DNA of 60,726 bases from Campylobacter majalis (lineage in GTDB: Bacteria > Campylobacterota > Campylobacteria > Campylobacterales > Campylobacteraceae). Shown in pieces: positions 35,307 through 45,260 of the stretch; position 1 is the first letter of the stretch, and every line of letters begins with the position of its first letter. The stretch spans positions 1 through 60,726 of the forward strand of contig NZ_CAJHOF010000011.1 in NCBI RefSeq assembly GCF_905120465.1, read 5' to 3'. The notes beneath the pieces were generated by a model. The model was not told the origin of the DNA. It worked only from the letters and a program-made list of their open reading frames with translations, and did no database searches. A program made the position numbers and the translations under genes.

Positions 35307-36630
35307 TTTTGCTCTCCTTTAAAGTTATAATTCCGAATGAATTTTCTTTTATTTTTTCTTTATCTTTATAATTGTCTGTTAGTAAGTTTAAAGCCCTTTC
35401 ATTTTCTTTTATCTGTCTTTTTTTATCTTCTTTTAAAAAAATGCTAAAACAATTTGCAAGTATATCATCTTGCATTTTTTCTATCAGATATCCACTAAAA
35501 TCACTTGTTTTTACAAGCCCAAAAATATGCTTTAACCTATCTATGATAGCCCACGCATTGTAATGTATCGCACTATAGTAAGACATAACGGCAAACATAT
35601 GTAAAAATGTAAGGTCAAAAAAACGTTCAAAATTTTTATCCATTGTGTATTTATCCACGTAAAATATCATCATTATTCGCATTGCTTGATTTATGTAGTA
35701 TTTATGAGAAATTTCGCACTTTTTAAAAATGCTTTCATAAAGCTCTGTCTTGGTAAAAAGATAATCAAAATACTCATTGCCCTTGATGATGTTTGAACTA
35801 AACTTCATCGGCAATTCACGAGTATAGCCACTGTTTTTAATACCCTTAAATTCGCCGAACACTCGTCTATCCCACTCTATATAATACCCCATCGTAAAAT
35901 TTTCACCATTAAAAATTTTTCTCGCGATATAAATATCGTTTAAAGCACTTTCAAGCATTGAAAAATTCGCATTCCACCAAAGCTCTAAAGTCTTTTTGTT
36001 TTGATACTCTTTGTGCTTTTGTGCGATTTGTTTTTGCATGGTTTCATCTACGCAAATATATGAAAAATGGTGATTTTTTAGAAGCTCCGCATCGGTTAGA
36101 CCCTTGCCTCTCGTATTTTGCGTGTCAAATATATCAAAAGCTTCATCGATACTTTTAACCATACTGTAAGTTACACAAAGCTTATTTTTTATAAAATCCA
36201 TAGCTTGTGTTTTATCTGTTATTTTTTGTTTTATAACATTATAATTTCTAATTAAAGCATTTTTTGAGTTTATATTAGGTTTTTGTTTTAAAAATTTGCA
36301 CTCCGAACCACAATACTTAAGTATCAACGCCAAAGTCGTGAGCCTTTGCTGTCCGTCTATGATGTCAAGATTGCCATCATTTTCATGAAGTATAATGTTG
36401 CCGATGAGATATTGTTCTTTGCCTAGCTCTATCGCTTCTAAAATATCATCTATCAGCTCATTTACATTTTGCGTACTCCACGTGTATGGGCGTTGATAGT
36501 TTGGGATAGAAAGGGTTTTGCCCTTTAAAATTTCATTGCTATTTGAATTTTCTAGCTCCAAAATTTCCCCAATACTAGCCGTGCCGACACATAAACCATT
36601 ATCGACATTTAAATCAGTTTCATTTGCCAT
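35290..36630 (-). CDS. DUF262-domain protein, partner of the DUF262/HNH gene
   Basis: 446 residues. The DUF262 signature is clear: SIPNYQRPYTWS (about residue 41) and LDIIDGQQRLTTLALIL (about residue 88), plus the later FDIFDTQNTRGKGLTDAELLK motif. No HNH motif like that of the downstream gene is visible, so this looks like the NTPase/ParB-like half. The ATG has an aagggg RBS. The 17-bp overlap with the next gene, whose RBS it contains, points to translational coupling and a two-protein complex. Paired DUF262 genes are found in defence islands. Confidence 0.82.
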   Translation of the reverse strand: MANETDLNVDNGLCVGTASIGEILELENSNSNEILKGKTLSIPNYQRPYTWSTQNVNELIDDILEAIELGKEQYLIGNIILHENDGNLDIIDGQQRLTTLALILKYCGSECKFLKQKPNINSKNALIRNYNVIKQKITDKTQAMDFIKNKLCVTYSMVKSIDEAFDIFDTQNTRGKGLTDAELLKNHHFSYICVDETMQKQIAQKHKEYQNKKTLELWWNANFSMLESALNDIYIARKIFNGENFTMGYYIEWDRRVFGEFKGIKNSGYTRELPMKFSSNIIKGNEYFDYLFTKTELYESIFKKCEISHKYYINQAMRIMMIFYVDKYTMDKNFERFFDLTFLHMFAVMSYYSAIHYNAWAIIDRLKHIFGLVKTSDFSGYLIEKMQDDILANCFSIFLKEDKKRQIKENERALNLLTDNYKDKEKIKENSFGIITLKESKNDKTL

Positions 36631-36936
36631 TTTAGCCCCTTTGTAATTTTTATAAATTATACCAAAACCAAGGGGGCTTTAATCGCCGCTAAATATTTGT
36701 TTTTATCTGTAAAAATATCTCTTAATTTTCATGAGTTTTATAAAATATAAATTTAACTAAGCAGATGCTACTTTAAACGTGACAAAACAAAGAAAAATTC
36801 TCAATCAAGCCTCGTTATAAAGTAGCAACAACTTGCAAACACCATCGCATATAATTCAATCAAAAAATATTTGTCTTGATTGGCAATAAGTCTATTAAGC
36901 AAAAATATGTCTTTAACATATACCAAAACAAAGCAT
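36631..36936. other. Intergenic region between the DUF262 pair and the TonB receptor
   Basis: 306 bp of AT-rich DNA. It must contain the promoter of the DUF262 operon and the 3' end of the receptor transcript. A loose G/C-rich repeat pair (agcccc near 36634 and aagggggct near 36670) could fold across the promoter region. I see no gene here. Confidence 0.35.
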
Positions 36937-39059
36937 TTAAAATTTCACAGCTACGTTAAACATAAACTGCCTTGCATAGCCCATTTGCACAGGGATAACT
37001 TGTGCATTTGTGCCAATAGATGATGATTGATAGTATAATTTATCGGTTAAATTTTTAATATTAAATGAGAAATTTGTATCATGTCCTAGCACTTTTGTAT
37101 CATAACTAGCAAACATATCATAAACTACTGCATATGGTAGCTTGTATTGATGTCCTGAAGTGATACCAGCATTTGCTAGAGTTTTATTTGTGCCTAGATA
37201 ATACGTATACCACGAGCCAAAGTATCTAGCCCCACCACCTACTCTAAGACCTTTTGCACCAAGGTGAGTAAAGTCATAGTTTGCAAACACACTTCCTTGA
37301 TGTTTTGGCGTAGCCTCAAGAGCCTTGCCAACAAGCACAGCATATGAGCCTTTATCTTTTATGTATTTAGCATCTGTATAAGCATAACTAGCTGACAAAC
37401 TAAGCCCTTTACTCACGCGTCCATTAAAGTCAAACTCAAAGCCACGAGATCTAGCCTCTCCAACTGGCACATATGTGCTTTGTATGGTTCGTGCAATATT
37501 TTTCTTTGTTATGTTAAACATCGCTGCTGTTGCCGTAATGCTATCATTTTGAAATTTTGTCCCAAACTCAACGCTTTCGCCCTCTTCAGGTTCGATTGAG
37601 CCGATATTATCGCCACTAATTGCCATTTGCGGATTAAAACTTTGTGCATAGTTTGTATATATGCTCCACTCCGGTGCAATCAGATACAAAAGCCCCAATT
37701 GATAAGTCATTTTACCATCTTGTTGATCCGTTGTTGGCGCATTTTCATAGCTGTTTCTAGCCACTTGATCGTAATAATCATATCTTAATCCAAGTGATAA
37801 AATAAGCTCATCTGTTAAGTTGATATTATCTTGTGCATATATGCCAAAGGTTCTTAGTTTTTGATGTTGGATGGTTTTTTGTCTAGTTGTTGGTAGGCTT
37901 AAATTTCCATATACTGGATTATAGATATTTATCGTGCCACTTGGATTTTGCAAAGCACCTGGACGGTAGCGGTAGTAGTCTTTAGCATCCACGCCCAAAA
38001 GTAGTGCGTGAGATATAATGCCTGTGTCAAATACTCCATTTAACGTTAGACTACCAGCATGTGTGCGATGTATGAAGCCATCAAAGTACTCAGCTCTTCT
38101 ATTTAGTGCTGCAGTGTTTGGATTGTATGTTTGCACCCTTGCATGACCGTATTCGTGTTTAGACTGAGAAAATCCATAACCACCACGTAGCAGCCAACTC
38201 TCTGCGATATTTTTCTCAAAATTTACATCAATCGTATCAACGTCTACTTTTAGTCTGTTGTATGGCTCATCTAGCCTGATTTTGGCACTTACAGGCAAAA
38301 ACTCGCCGCTAACTGGATAGATATAGCATCCTCTATCAATCGGACTTAAAGACTTTGTGTGCGTATATGCGAAATTTATACCATAATCATCGCCCCTATA
38401 CGATATGCTCGGTGCAAATAGATAATTTTCATAATCACCAAATTCACGCCAATAATCTTTTTTCATATAATCAAAAATAAAACGATAAGCAAATCCACTC
38501 TCGCCAATGGCTCCAGTTGTGTCAAAGCCTGAGTTTATATAGTTTTTGTTACCAAAACCGAGCCAAATTTCATTTTCAAACTCATATTTTGGTTTTTTGT
38601 TACCATATTTATGATGCCACCTGGCTCTTGTGCACCATATAATAAACTAGCTGGACCTTTTAGTACCTCAACACTTAAAACCGTTTTGTTATAGCTATGC
38701 ATGACTGTTGCTGGTATGCCATTTCTCATAATAGAACCATCTCTACCACCGCCAAATCCACGCTTGATAATTGAATCAAATATCCCACCAGTCGTGTTTC
38801 CATAGCTTATGCCACTCACATTTTGTAAGCTCTCAGCTAAGCTCTGTGGCTTTTTGTCCTTTAGTTGCTGATTGGTTACGACATTTACGGTTTGTGGTAT
38901 TTCAAGTATAGGCGTGGTAGTTTTGCCTATCTCACTCATCTTTGCCCTATATCCGTCATCAGCACTCTCTATGACGTTTATCTCATCTAGCATTACGCTA
39001 TCATTTGAATATAGTAAAGTAGCACACAAAACAGCTATCAAACTAAGATTTTTACCCAT
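36937..39059 (-). pseudogene. TonB-dependent siderophore receptor, broken by one frameshift
   Basis: Two frames, 38535-39059 and 36937-38466, join into one receptor of about 707 residues. The start at 39059 (MGKNLSLIAVLCATLLYS, a signal peptide) has an aggag RBS. The plug domain shows IPQTVNVVTNQQLKDKKPQS, LQNVSGISYG, VLKGPASLLYGAQEPGGIIN. The barrel half shows GLRYDYYDQ and SWSIY-like repeats and ends with the C-terminal Phe (FNVAVKF) needed for outer-membrane insertion. The break is in the run of six A (plus-strand T6, 38593-38598); one more A restores MVTKKPKYEFENEIW and an open frame throughout. It resembles FhuE/FoxA-type ferric-siderophore receptors. It may be a phase-variable, dead or mis-sequenced gene. 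Confidence 0.85.
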
Positions 39060-39177
39060 AAAACTCCTGTAATTTTGAAAATTTATATCATTATACAGCA
39101 TGTTTTTTAATAAAATAAAAACATAATTCAAATTTCACTTTTCTTAATTTTAAGCAAATTAAAATATAATATTGGGC

Positions 39178-40494
39178 ATGAAATACGCCCATTTAAGACA
39201 AATTGCAAACTATCTTAACTCATACAAAAAAGTTACAAGCATAAAGCGTGTAGCAGATATGATAATACTTATATATTTTGATAAGCAAGAATACTTTTTT
39301 GACTTATCAAAATCAGACTCATCAATATATACAAACGACGATTTTAAGGCAGCAAAAGAGTATAATGCACCATTTGACATTGCAATTAAAAAAAGGCTAA
39401 ATAATGCCAAAATTTTAAACATAACTTGTCTAGAAAACAATAGAATTTTACTGCTTGAGCTTATTCAATCAGGCTCATACAAAAGCGTAAAATCAAAGCT
39501 TTATTTAGAATTTACAGGACGTTTTACAAATGCTGTGCTAACCGATGAAAATGACATTATTGTCGATGCTTTGCGTCATACTCAAAACGATCACAGAAGC
39601 ATAAAGCCAGGCAAAGAGTTAAAACACCTGCCACCAATACAAATAAAAGAAAAATCAGTTCAGATAATACTGGATTTTAAAGAGTATTTTAAAGATGAAT
39701 TTCAAAGAATAAATAATAAAAATTTAAATGAGATAAAAAGTATAAAAGTTTCACAAATAAACAAAAAAATAGAGAATTTAAACGCAAATTTAAATAATCT
39801 TGAAAATGAAAATGACTTGCTAAAAGAAGCCGAAATTTTACGCTCATCAGCCACACTTTTACTTGCAAATTTAGCAAAATTAAATGATTATGATAGAAAT
39901 TTTGAACTTCTTGGTTTTGATGGCAAAATAATAAAATACAACCTAATCCAAAGCCCAAAAGAGGCTACTAACGAATACTTTACCAAAGCAAAACGCTTAA
40001 TACAAAAGGCAAATGGATTAAATTTAGAACGAAACAATTTAGAAGAAAAGCTAAAATTTTATCACAGCATGAAATCATTGCTTCAAGACGCAAAAACAAT
40101 AAATGAACTACAAATCATCTATCCAAAACGCAAAAACCAAAGCAAAAATCAAAAAAACGAGAGTGAAAACACACAAAGTTTTTATATTGGAGAGTGCAAA
40201 ATTTCGGTCGGCAAAAACCAAAAAGGAAACGCTGAATTACTTAAAAATGCTAAAAAAGATGACATATGGATGCATGTTAAAGACATCCCATCAGCACACG
40301 TTATCATAAAAACAAATAAAGCAAAGCCAAGTGATGAAATTTTAGAATTTGGTGCAAAAATATGCTTAAATATGAGTATTAGCAGTGCTGGCAGATACGA
40401 GATAGACTACACAAGACGTCAAAATGTTAAAATTTTAAATGGCTCAAATGTAAATTATATTCATTATTCGACGATTATAGTTTTTAAAGAGTGA
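39178..40494 (+). CDS. NFACT-family protein (RqcH/fibronectin-binding-like)
   Basis: 438 residues from the ATG at 39178; a TTG six bases earlier is possible. The N-terminal NFACT-N domain has LYLEFTGRFTNAVLTDEND and DALRHTQNDHRSIKPG, a Lys/Asn-rich coiled coil spans about residues 180-320, and the C-terminal NFACT-R domain has DDIWMHVKDIPSAHVII. Family members such as RqcH bind 50S subunits with peptidyl-tRNA and add C-terminal alanine tails in ribosome rescue; the old name is fibronectin-binding protein. The neighbours downstream (orf, cdsA, dxr) are as I recall in C. jejuni. The protein is shorter than Firmicutes RqcH. Confidence 0.85.
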   Translation: MKYAHLRQIANYLNSYKKVTSIKRVADMIILIYFDKQEYFFDLSKSDSSIYTNDDFKAAKEYNAPFDIAIKKRLNNAKILNITCLENNRILLLELIQSGSYKSVKSKLYLEFTGRFTNAVLTDENDIIVDALRHTQNDHRSIKPGKELKHLPPIQIKEKSVQIILDFKEYFKDEFQRINNKNLNEIKSIKVSQINKKIENLNANLNNLENENDLLKEAEILRSSATLLLANLAKLNDYDRNFELLGFDGKIIKYNLIQSPKEATNEYFTKAKRLIQKANGLNLERNNLEEKLKFYHSMKSLLQDAKTINELQIIYPKRKNQSKNQKNESENTQSFYIGECKISVGKNQKGNAELLKNAKKDDIWMHVKDIPSAHVIIKTNKAKPSDEILEFGAKICLNMSISSAGRYEIDYTRRQNVKILNGSNVNYIHYSTIIVFKE

Positions 40495-40534
40495 GATTAG
40501 TCATAAAATAATTTTAAGTTGCGAAAGGAAAAAT

Positions 40535-40858
40535 ATGTCAGTAACACCAATTGCAAATATCCACTTCATCAACCAAAATGCCCCAGTTGCCTCAGCAACA
40601 CAAGCTAATCAACAAGCAAGATTTGATCTAGCAAATGCAATGGCAAACGAACTAGCAAGTGATTTAAATGAAGAAATTACTGAAATTCGTCCGACCGAAG
40701 AAACGTATAAAATCGATCCGCAACACCAGCACGAAAAAAACAAAAGCGATCAAGAGCAATCGCTTAATGAAGAAAACCAAAACGAGCAAGAACAAGAACA
40801 AATTTCAGAAGATGAAATCACAAGCAAACAAAAGCATATATTGGATATAAAAATCTAA
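40535..40858 (+). CDS. Small Gln/Glu-rich hypothetical protein
   Basis: 107 residues; RBS gaaagga precedes the ATG. After an N-terminal PIANIHFINQNAPVASA it becomes highly polar and low-complexity (ENQNEQEQEQISEDE). There is no signal peptide or membrane helix, and it is probably disordered. I know a small ORF at this place before cdsA in other Campylobacter but no function. Confidence 0.6.
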   Translation: MSVTPIANIHFINQNAPVASATQANQQARFDLANAMANELASDLNEEITEIRPTEETYKIDPQHQHEKNKSDQEQSLNEENQNEQEQEQISEDEITSKQKHILDIKI

Positions 40859-40903
40859 AAGTTAAGCAAAATTTTGCTAAAATGATAAGTTTAAGGAGTG
40901 AAA

Positions 40904-41638
40904 ATGAAAGAGCGAGTGACGACTGGGCTCATGTTGCTGGTTGGTATTTTGTTTATTTTTTATATAAATAGTTATGTATTAAATTTCATTATTATAGGCG
41001 TGGTTTTATATTTTGCCATGAATGAATCTCTAAAAATTTATAAACTAAATCAACATAAAAATTTAGTTTTAATTTCGTTAGTTTTTTATACGCTTACTTA
41101 TGTGACAAATCCCGTCTTTATCGCTATATTGGCAATACTTGTTGTAGCGTCAATTCAAGCATATTTAAAGGCTGAAAGTATGCGCCTAGTTTTACCACTG
41201 ATATATCCGATGATGCCGATATTTTTATTATGGATGTTGTATTCTCAATACTCAATAGAATATCTAGCATGGCTTATTTTAGCCATAGTGGCTAGTGACA
41301 GTGGAGCATATTTTGTTGGCAAAAAATATGGCAAAACACCATTTAGCCCAAGCTCTCCAAACAAAACAATACAAGGCGTTTTAGGTGGGCTATTTTTAGG
41401 CACAGTTGTTGGTACAATGATAGGAAATTACATCCTAGAAGCACCAATCCATGCCGCTTTTACAAGTTTTTTAATATGTGCATTTGGAGTATTTGGCGAT
41501 CTTTTTGAAAGCTACTTAAAACGCCGTGCAAATATCAAAGATAGTGGCTCGACATTAGGCTCACATGGTGGAGTACTTGATAGAATTGATGGATATTTAT
41601 TTGCAGCCCCAGTGTTGTTATGGGCGTTGTCGTGGTAG
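40904..41638 (+). CDS. cdsA: Phosphatidate cytidylyltransferase
   Basis: 244 residues from the ATG at 40904, which has an aaggag RBS; a GTG six bases earlier lies within that RBS. It makes CDP-diacylglycerol in the inner membrane, the precursor of all phospholipids. It has several membrane helices and the family signature near the C-terminus: FGDLFESYLKRRANIKDSG followed by GSHGGVLDRIDGYLF with the catalytic Asp residues. It overlaps dxr by 19 bp. Confidence 0.94.
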   Translation: MKERVTTGLMLLVGILFIFYINSYVLNFIIIGVVLYFAMNESLKIYKLNQHKNLVLISLVFYTLTYVTNPVFIAILAILVVASIQAYLKAESMRLVLPLIYPMMPIFLLWMLYSQYSIEYLAWLILAIVASDSGAYFVGKKYGKTPFSPSSPNKTIQGVLGGLFLGTVVGTMIGNYILEAPIHAAFTSFLICAFGVFGDLFESYLKRRANIKDSGSTLGSHGGVLDRIDGYLFAAPVLLWALSW

Positions 41639-42717
41639 TACTTGGCTCTACTGGCAGCATCGGCACAAATACGCTAGATATCTGCAAAAAACATGAAATC
41701 AACATTGAAGCTCTAAGTTGCAACTCAAAGGTTGAAATTTTAAATAGGCAAATTAAAGAGTTTAATCCAAAATATGTTTGCATAAATGATGAAAAACAAG
41801 CCAAAAATGTAAAACATACTAATGTATTTGTCGGTGAAAACGGCATGATGCAGATGCTATCTGTGTGCAAATCAGACACGGTAGTAAATGCATTGGTCGG
41901 ATTTGCTGGTTTAAAGCCAAGCCTAAAAACACAAGAGCTTGGTAAAAAACTAGCGTTAGCAAACAAAGAAAGCCTAGTTGTGGGTGGGAAATTTATAAAA
42001 AAGCAAAACTTAGATGCTATTGATAGCGAACATTTTGGTTTGAAATTTTTACTTCAAAATAAGACAAAAGTAAAAAAACTAATCATCACGGCAAGTGGCG
42101 GAGCGTTTTATAAAACACCAATAAAAGCCTTAAAAAACGTGACACCAAACGACGCATTAAAACATCCAAACTGGAATATGGGTGCCAAAATCACAATAGA
42201 TAGTGCGAGTATGGCAAATAAACTATTTGAGATAATGGAGGCGTATTGGCTTTATGGGATCAGTGATATAGATGCCATTATAGAGCCAACATCTGTTATA
42301 CACGCTCTAGTTGAGTTTATAGATGGCTCAACCACCGCTCACATCTCACGTCCTGATATGCGTTTAGCCATAGCTCATGCAATACTTAAAAACGTTAATA
42401 ACAAAATAACGCCACACGAAAATCTTATAGGATTAAAAGCGTTAAAATTTCATACAATAAGTCACAAAAAATATCCAATTTTTACCATAAAAGATATGCT
42501 TTTATCAAATCCCGATCTTGGCGTAGTAATAAATGCGGCAAATGAGATTGCTGTATATGCGTTTTTGGAGCAAAAATGCAAGTTTTTGGATATCCAAAAA
42601 GCAGTTTTAAAAGCTACAAAGGAGCATAAAAATATCAAAATTTTAACTCAAGATGAACTATTTGTCATAGATAATCAAATCAGAAAAGAAACAAAAAAAT
42701 TTTTAGGATTAATTTAA
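41620..42717 (+). CDS. dxr: 1-deoxy-D-xylulose-5-phosphate reductoisomerase
   Basis: 365 residues, second step of the MEP isoprenoid pathway. The NADPH-binding start VVVLGSTGSIGTNTLDIC, ALANKESLVVGG, TASGGAFY and HPNWNMGAKITIDSASMANK (metal and substrate site) are all present. The ATG at 41620 lies inside cdsA; later GTG codons at 41626 or 41632 would also keep the whole domain. Coupled to cdsA upstream and sharing one base with uraA downstream. Confidence 0.95.
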   Translation: MGVVVVVLGSTGSIGTNTLDICKKHEINIEALSCNSKVEILNRQIKEFNPKYVCINDEKQAKNVKHTNVFVGENGMMQMLSVCKSDTVVNALVGFAGLKPSLKTQELGKKLALANKESLVVGGKFIKKQNLDAIDSEHFGLKFLLQNKTKVKKLIITASGGAFYKTPIKALKNVTPNDALKHPNWNMGAKITIDSASMANKLFEIMEAYWLYGISDIDAIIEPTSVIHALVEFIDGSTTAHISRPDMRLAIAHAILKNVNNKITPHENLIGLKALKFHTISHKKYPIFTIKDMLLSNPDLGVVINAANEIAVYAFLEQKCKFLDIQKAVLKATKEHKNIKILTQDELFVIDNQIRKETKKFLGLI

Positions 42718-43970
42718 TGAAACAAACAAAATATCAAGGCTATGATTTTAGATTTAGCCCAAAACAAGCACTAATGGGAGCACAATTTTTATTTGTTGCA
42801 TTTGGAGCATTGGTTATAGTGCCTATTTTAACTGGATTAAATCCAAGTGTAGCGTTATTTACTGCAGGTGTTGGCACAATCGCTTTTCAAGTCACTACCA
42901 GTAAAAATATACCGCCTATTTTTTTAGCAAGCTCATTTGCATTTATCGCTCCACTTCAGTTTTGCATAAACCAGTGGGGAGTATCTGCGGCAATGGGGGC
43001 AGTTATGGCTACTGGATTATTTTATGTATTTTTAAGTTTTTTAATCAGAATATATGGCGAAAATTTCTTACACAAAATTTTACCACCCGTTGTTGTTGGT
43101 CCAGTTGTAGCAACTATAGGTCTAATCTTAGCACCAGCTGCTGTTAAAATGATAATGAGTGTAAGCGAAAAAAGTATATACACACAATCACAAGCACTAC
43201 TAGTTGCCTTTGTTACACTATTTTTTACAATCATGGTAATGATGCTTGCTAAAGGACTGTTTAGACTAATACCTATTTTAATCGGCATAGCTGCTGGCTA
43301 TTTATTGTCATATTTGATTGGTATTATTGACTTTAGCCCTATCGACAAAGCAACATGGCTGAATGTGCCAAATTTCGTAGCACCAAGCTTTGAACTAGCA
43401 GCGATTTTGTTTATGTTGCCTATTGCCATAGCACCAGCCATAGAGCATATTGGAGATATGGCGACGATATCAAACGTAGCTAAAGAGGATTTCTTAAAAA
43501 ATCCTGGGCTTAAAACCACGCTTTTAGGCGATGGCATAGCCACTAGCTTGGCTGGAATGTTTGGTGGTCCGCCAAACACAACCTACTCTGAAGTAACTGG
43601 AGCTGTTAGTATTACTAAAGCATACAATCCTGCCATTATGACATGGACAGCAATTGTTGCAATTATTTTGGCGTTTGTTGGCAAGCTTGGAGCAGTTCTT
43701 AGCACGATACCTGCACCAGTTATAGGTGGCATAATGTTACTTTTGTTTGGCATAATCGCAAGTGTTGGGATACAAATTTTAATAAAAAATCAAGTCGATT
43801 TAGCCGATCCAAGAAACGTTATAATAGTATCATTAATCTTTATCTTTGCAATAGGCGGCATGATTATAGATCTTGAATTTACAAGCTTTTCTGGTGTTGG
43901 ACTTGGTGCAATTGTGGGAATAATTTTAAATTTATTGTTACCTAAAACAAGGCATATTGAGGGGTATTGA
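42717..43970 (+). CDS. uraA: Uracil/xanthine permease family (UraA-like)
   Basis: 417 residues with about 14 membrane segments, a nucleobase/cation symporter-2 member that takes up uracil with protons. Substrate-site motifs seen: IAPAIEHIGDM and GGPPNTTYSEVTGAVSITKAYNP, which match uracil permeases better than xanthine or ascorbate ones. The start overlaps the dxr stop by one base (TAATG). Confidence 0.88.
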   Translation: MKQTKYQGYDFRFSPKQALMGAQFLFVAFGALVIVPILTGLNPSVALFTAGVGTIAFQVTTSKNIPPIFLASSFAFIAPLQFCINQWGVSAAMGAVMATGLFYVFLSFLIRIYGENFLHKILPPVVVGPVVATIGLILAPAAVKMIMSVSEKSIYTQSQALLVAFVTLFFTIMVMMLAKGLFRLIPILIGIAAGYLLSYLIGIIDFSPIDKATWLNVPNFVAPSFELAAILFMLPIAIAPAIEHIGDMATISNVAKEDFLKNPGLKTTLLGDGIATSLAGMFGGPPNTTYSEVTGAVSITKAYNPAIMTWTAIVAIILAFVGKLGAVLSTIPAPVIGGIMLLLFGIIASVGIQILIKNQVDLADPRNVIIVSLIFIFAIGGMIIDLEFTSFSGVGLGAIVGIILNLLLPKTRHIEGY

Positions 43971-45260
43971 TTGAAAATTTTAATAAAATTTTGCATATTT
44001 TTTTCTATTTTTATTAATGCAAATACGCTTGAGTATGCTCTCATAAAAAAGGGCATTGAAGATAACAACACACTTCTTTTAATAGGTGGCATTCAAGGCG
44101 ATGAGCCAGGCGGATTTTTGGCTGCTTCTATTGTGGCTACTGATTACAACATCACAAAAGGTAGTGTTTGGGTCGTGCCAAATTTAAATTTTCCAAGCAT
44201 AATTGAAAGAAGTCGTGGAACAAAAGGCGATATGAATAGGAAATTTGCACATATTGACAAAAATGATCCAGATTACAAGGCTGTTACAAGCATTAAAAAA
44301 CTAATCTCCGATCCAAAAGTGGCACTCATTTTAAATTTACACGATGGAAGCGGATTTTATAACGATACATATATAAATAAAGACATAAATCCTCAAAAAT
44401 GGGGAAGCACGTGCATAATAGATCAAGAAATTTTATCAGGCTCTACATATCCTGATTTGATGTCGATGGCAACCAGGGTAAAAGATCATATTAATAAAAA
44501 TTTACTAAATCAAAGCCATTTTTATCACGTTAAAAATACCCACACAGCAAAAGGCGACATAGAGATGTTAAAATCTCTTACATACTATGCCGTTACACAA
44601 AACAAATCAGCTTTTGCAAACGAGGCAAGTAAAAATTTAAACGCCGAGCAGCGCACCTACTATCACTTGTTGGCAATTGAAGAGTATATGAGAGCAATGG
44701 GAATTGAGTTTAATAAGCCATTTGAGCTTAACGTGCAAAATGTGAAAAAAGCTATAGAAAAGGAGATACAACTTAGCCTATTTGATGGCATGTTTAATCT
44801 AAATCTTCTTGATACAAGAGCAAACTTAACATACATACCGCTTAAAAAAGGCGAAATTTCATACACTTCATCAAACCCACTCGTAGCCGTCATCAAAGAA
44901 AACAATACCTACAAGATTCAATACGGCAACAGATACGTAACTCGCCTAAATCCGCAATATTTTGAATACGGCAAGAAGCTAGATGCCATAAATGTAATAG
45001 CGGATGGAGTTAAGATTGTAGCCAAAAGCGGAGATAAAATAAGCGTGAAAAATAGCTTTAATATCGAAAAAATCAATAAAATTAGAGCCAATATCATCGG
45101 ATACAACTCAAAAAATATAGATGAAAGTGGCGAGAATGTAAGCTTAAAAAATATGATAAATAGATTTTCAATAGACAAAAATGGCAAAAATTTTAGAGTA
45201 GAATTTTACGAAATTTCTACCAACAAATACGTTGGTATGATATTGGTGGAGTTTGAATGA
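43971..45260 (+). CDS. pgp1: Peptidoglycan DL-carboxypeptidase Pgp1
   Basis: 429 residues from a TTG-type start directly after the uraA stop, beginning with a signal-like MKILIKFCIFFSIFINANT. M14-type zinc peptidase with the unusual Gln-Glu-His metal site: GGIQGDEPGG (Gln42, Glu45) and LNLHDGSGF (His124). The spacing agrees with the Pgp1 site I recall from C. jejuni. Pgp1 trims periplasmic peptidoglycan tripeptides to dipeptides and sets the helical cell shape. The location next to dxr and tsaD also matches C. jejuni. It overlaps tsaD by 4 bp. Confidence 0.88.
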   Translation: MKILIKFCIFFSIFINANTLEYALIKKGIEDNNTLLLIGGIQGDEPGGFLAASIVATDYNITKGSVWVVPNLNFPSIIERSRGTKGDMNRKFAHIDKNDPDYKAVTSIKKLISDPKVALILNLHDGSGFYNDTYINKDINPQKWGSTCIIDQEILSGSTYPDLMSMATRVKDHINKNLLNQSHFYHVKNTHTAKGDIEMLKSLTYYAVTQNKSAFANEASKNLNAEQRTYYHLLAIEEYMRAMGIEFNKPFELNVQNVKKAIEKEIQLSLFDGMFNLNLLDTRANLTYIPLKKGEISYTSSNPLVAVIKENNTYKIQYGNRYVTRLNPQYFEYGKKLDAINVIADGVKIVAKSGDKISVKNSFNIEKINKIRANIIGYNSKNIDESGENVSLKNMINRFSIDKNGKNFRVEFYEISTNKYVGMILVEFE

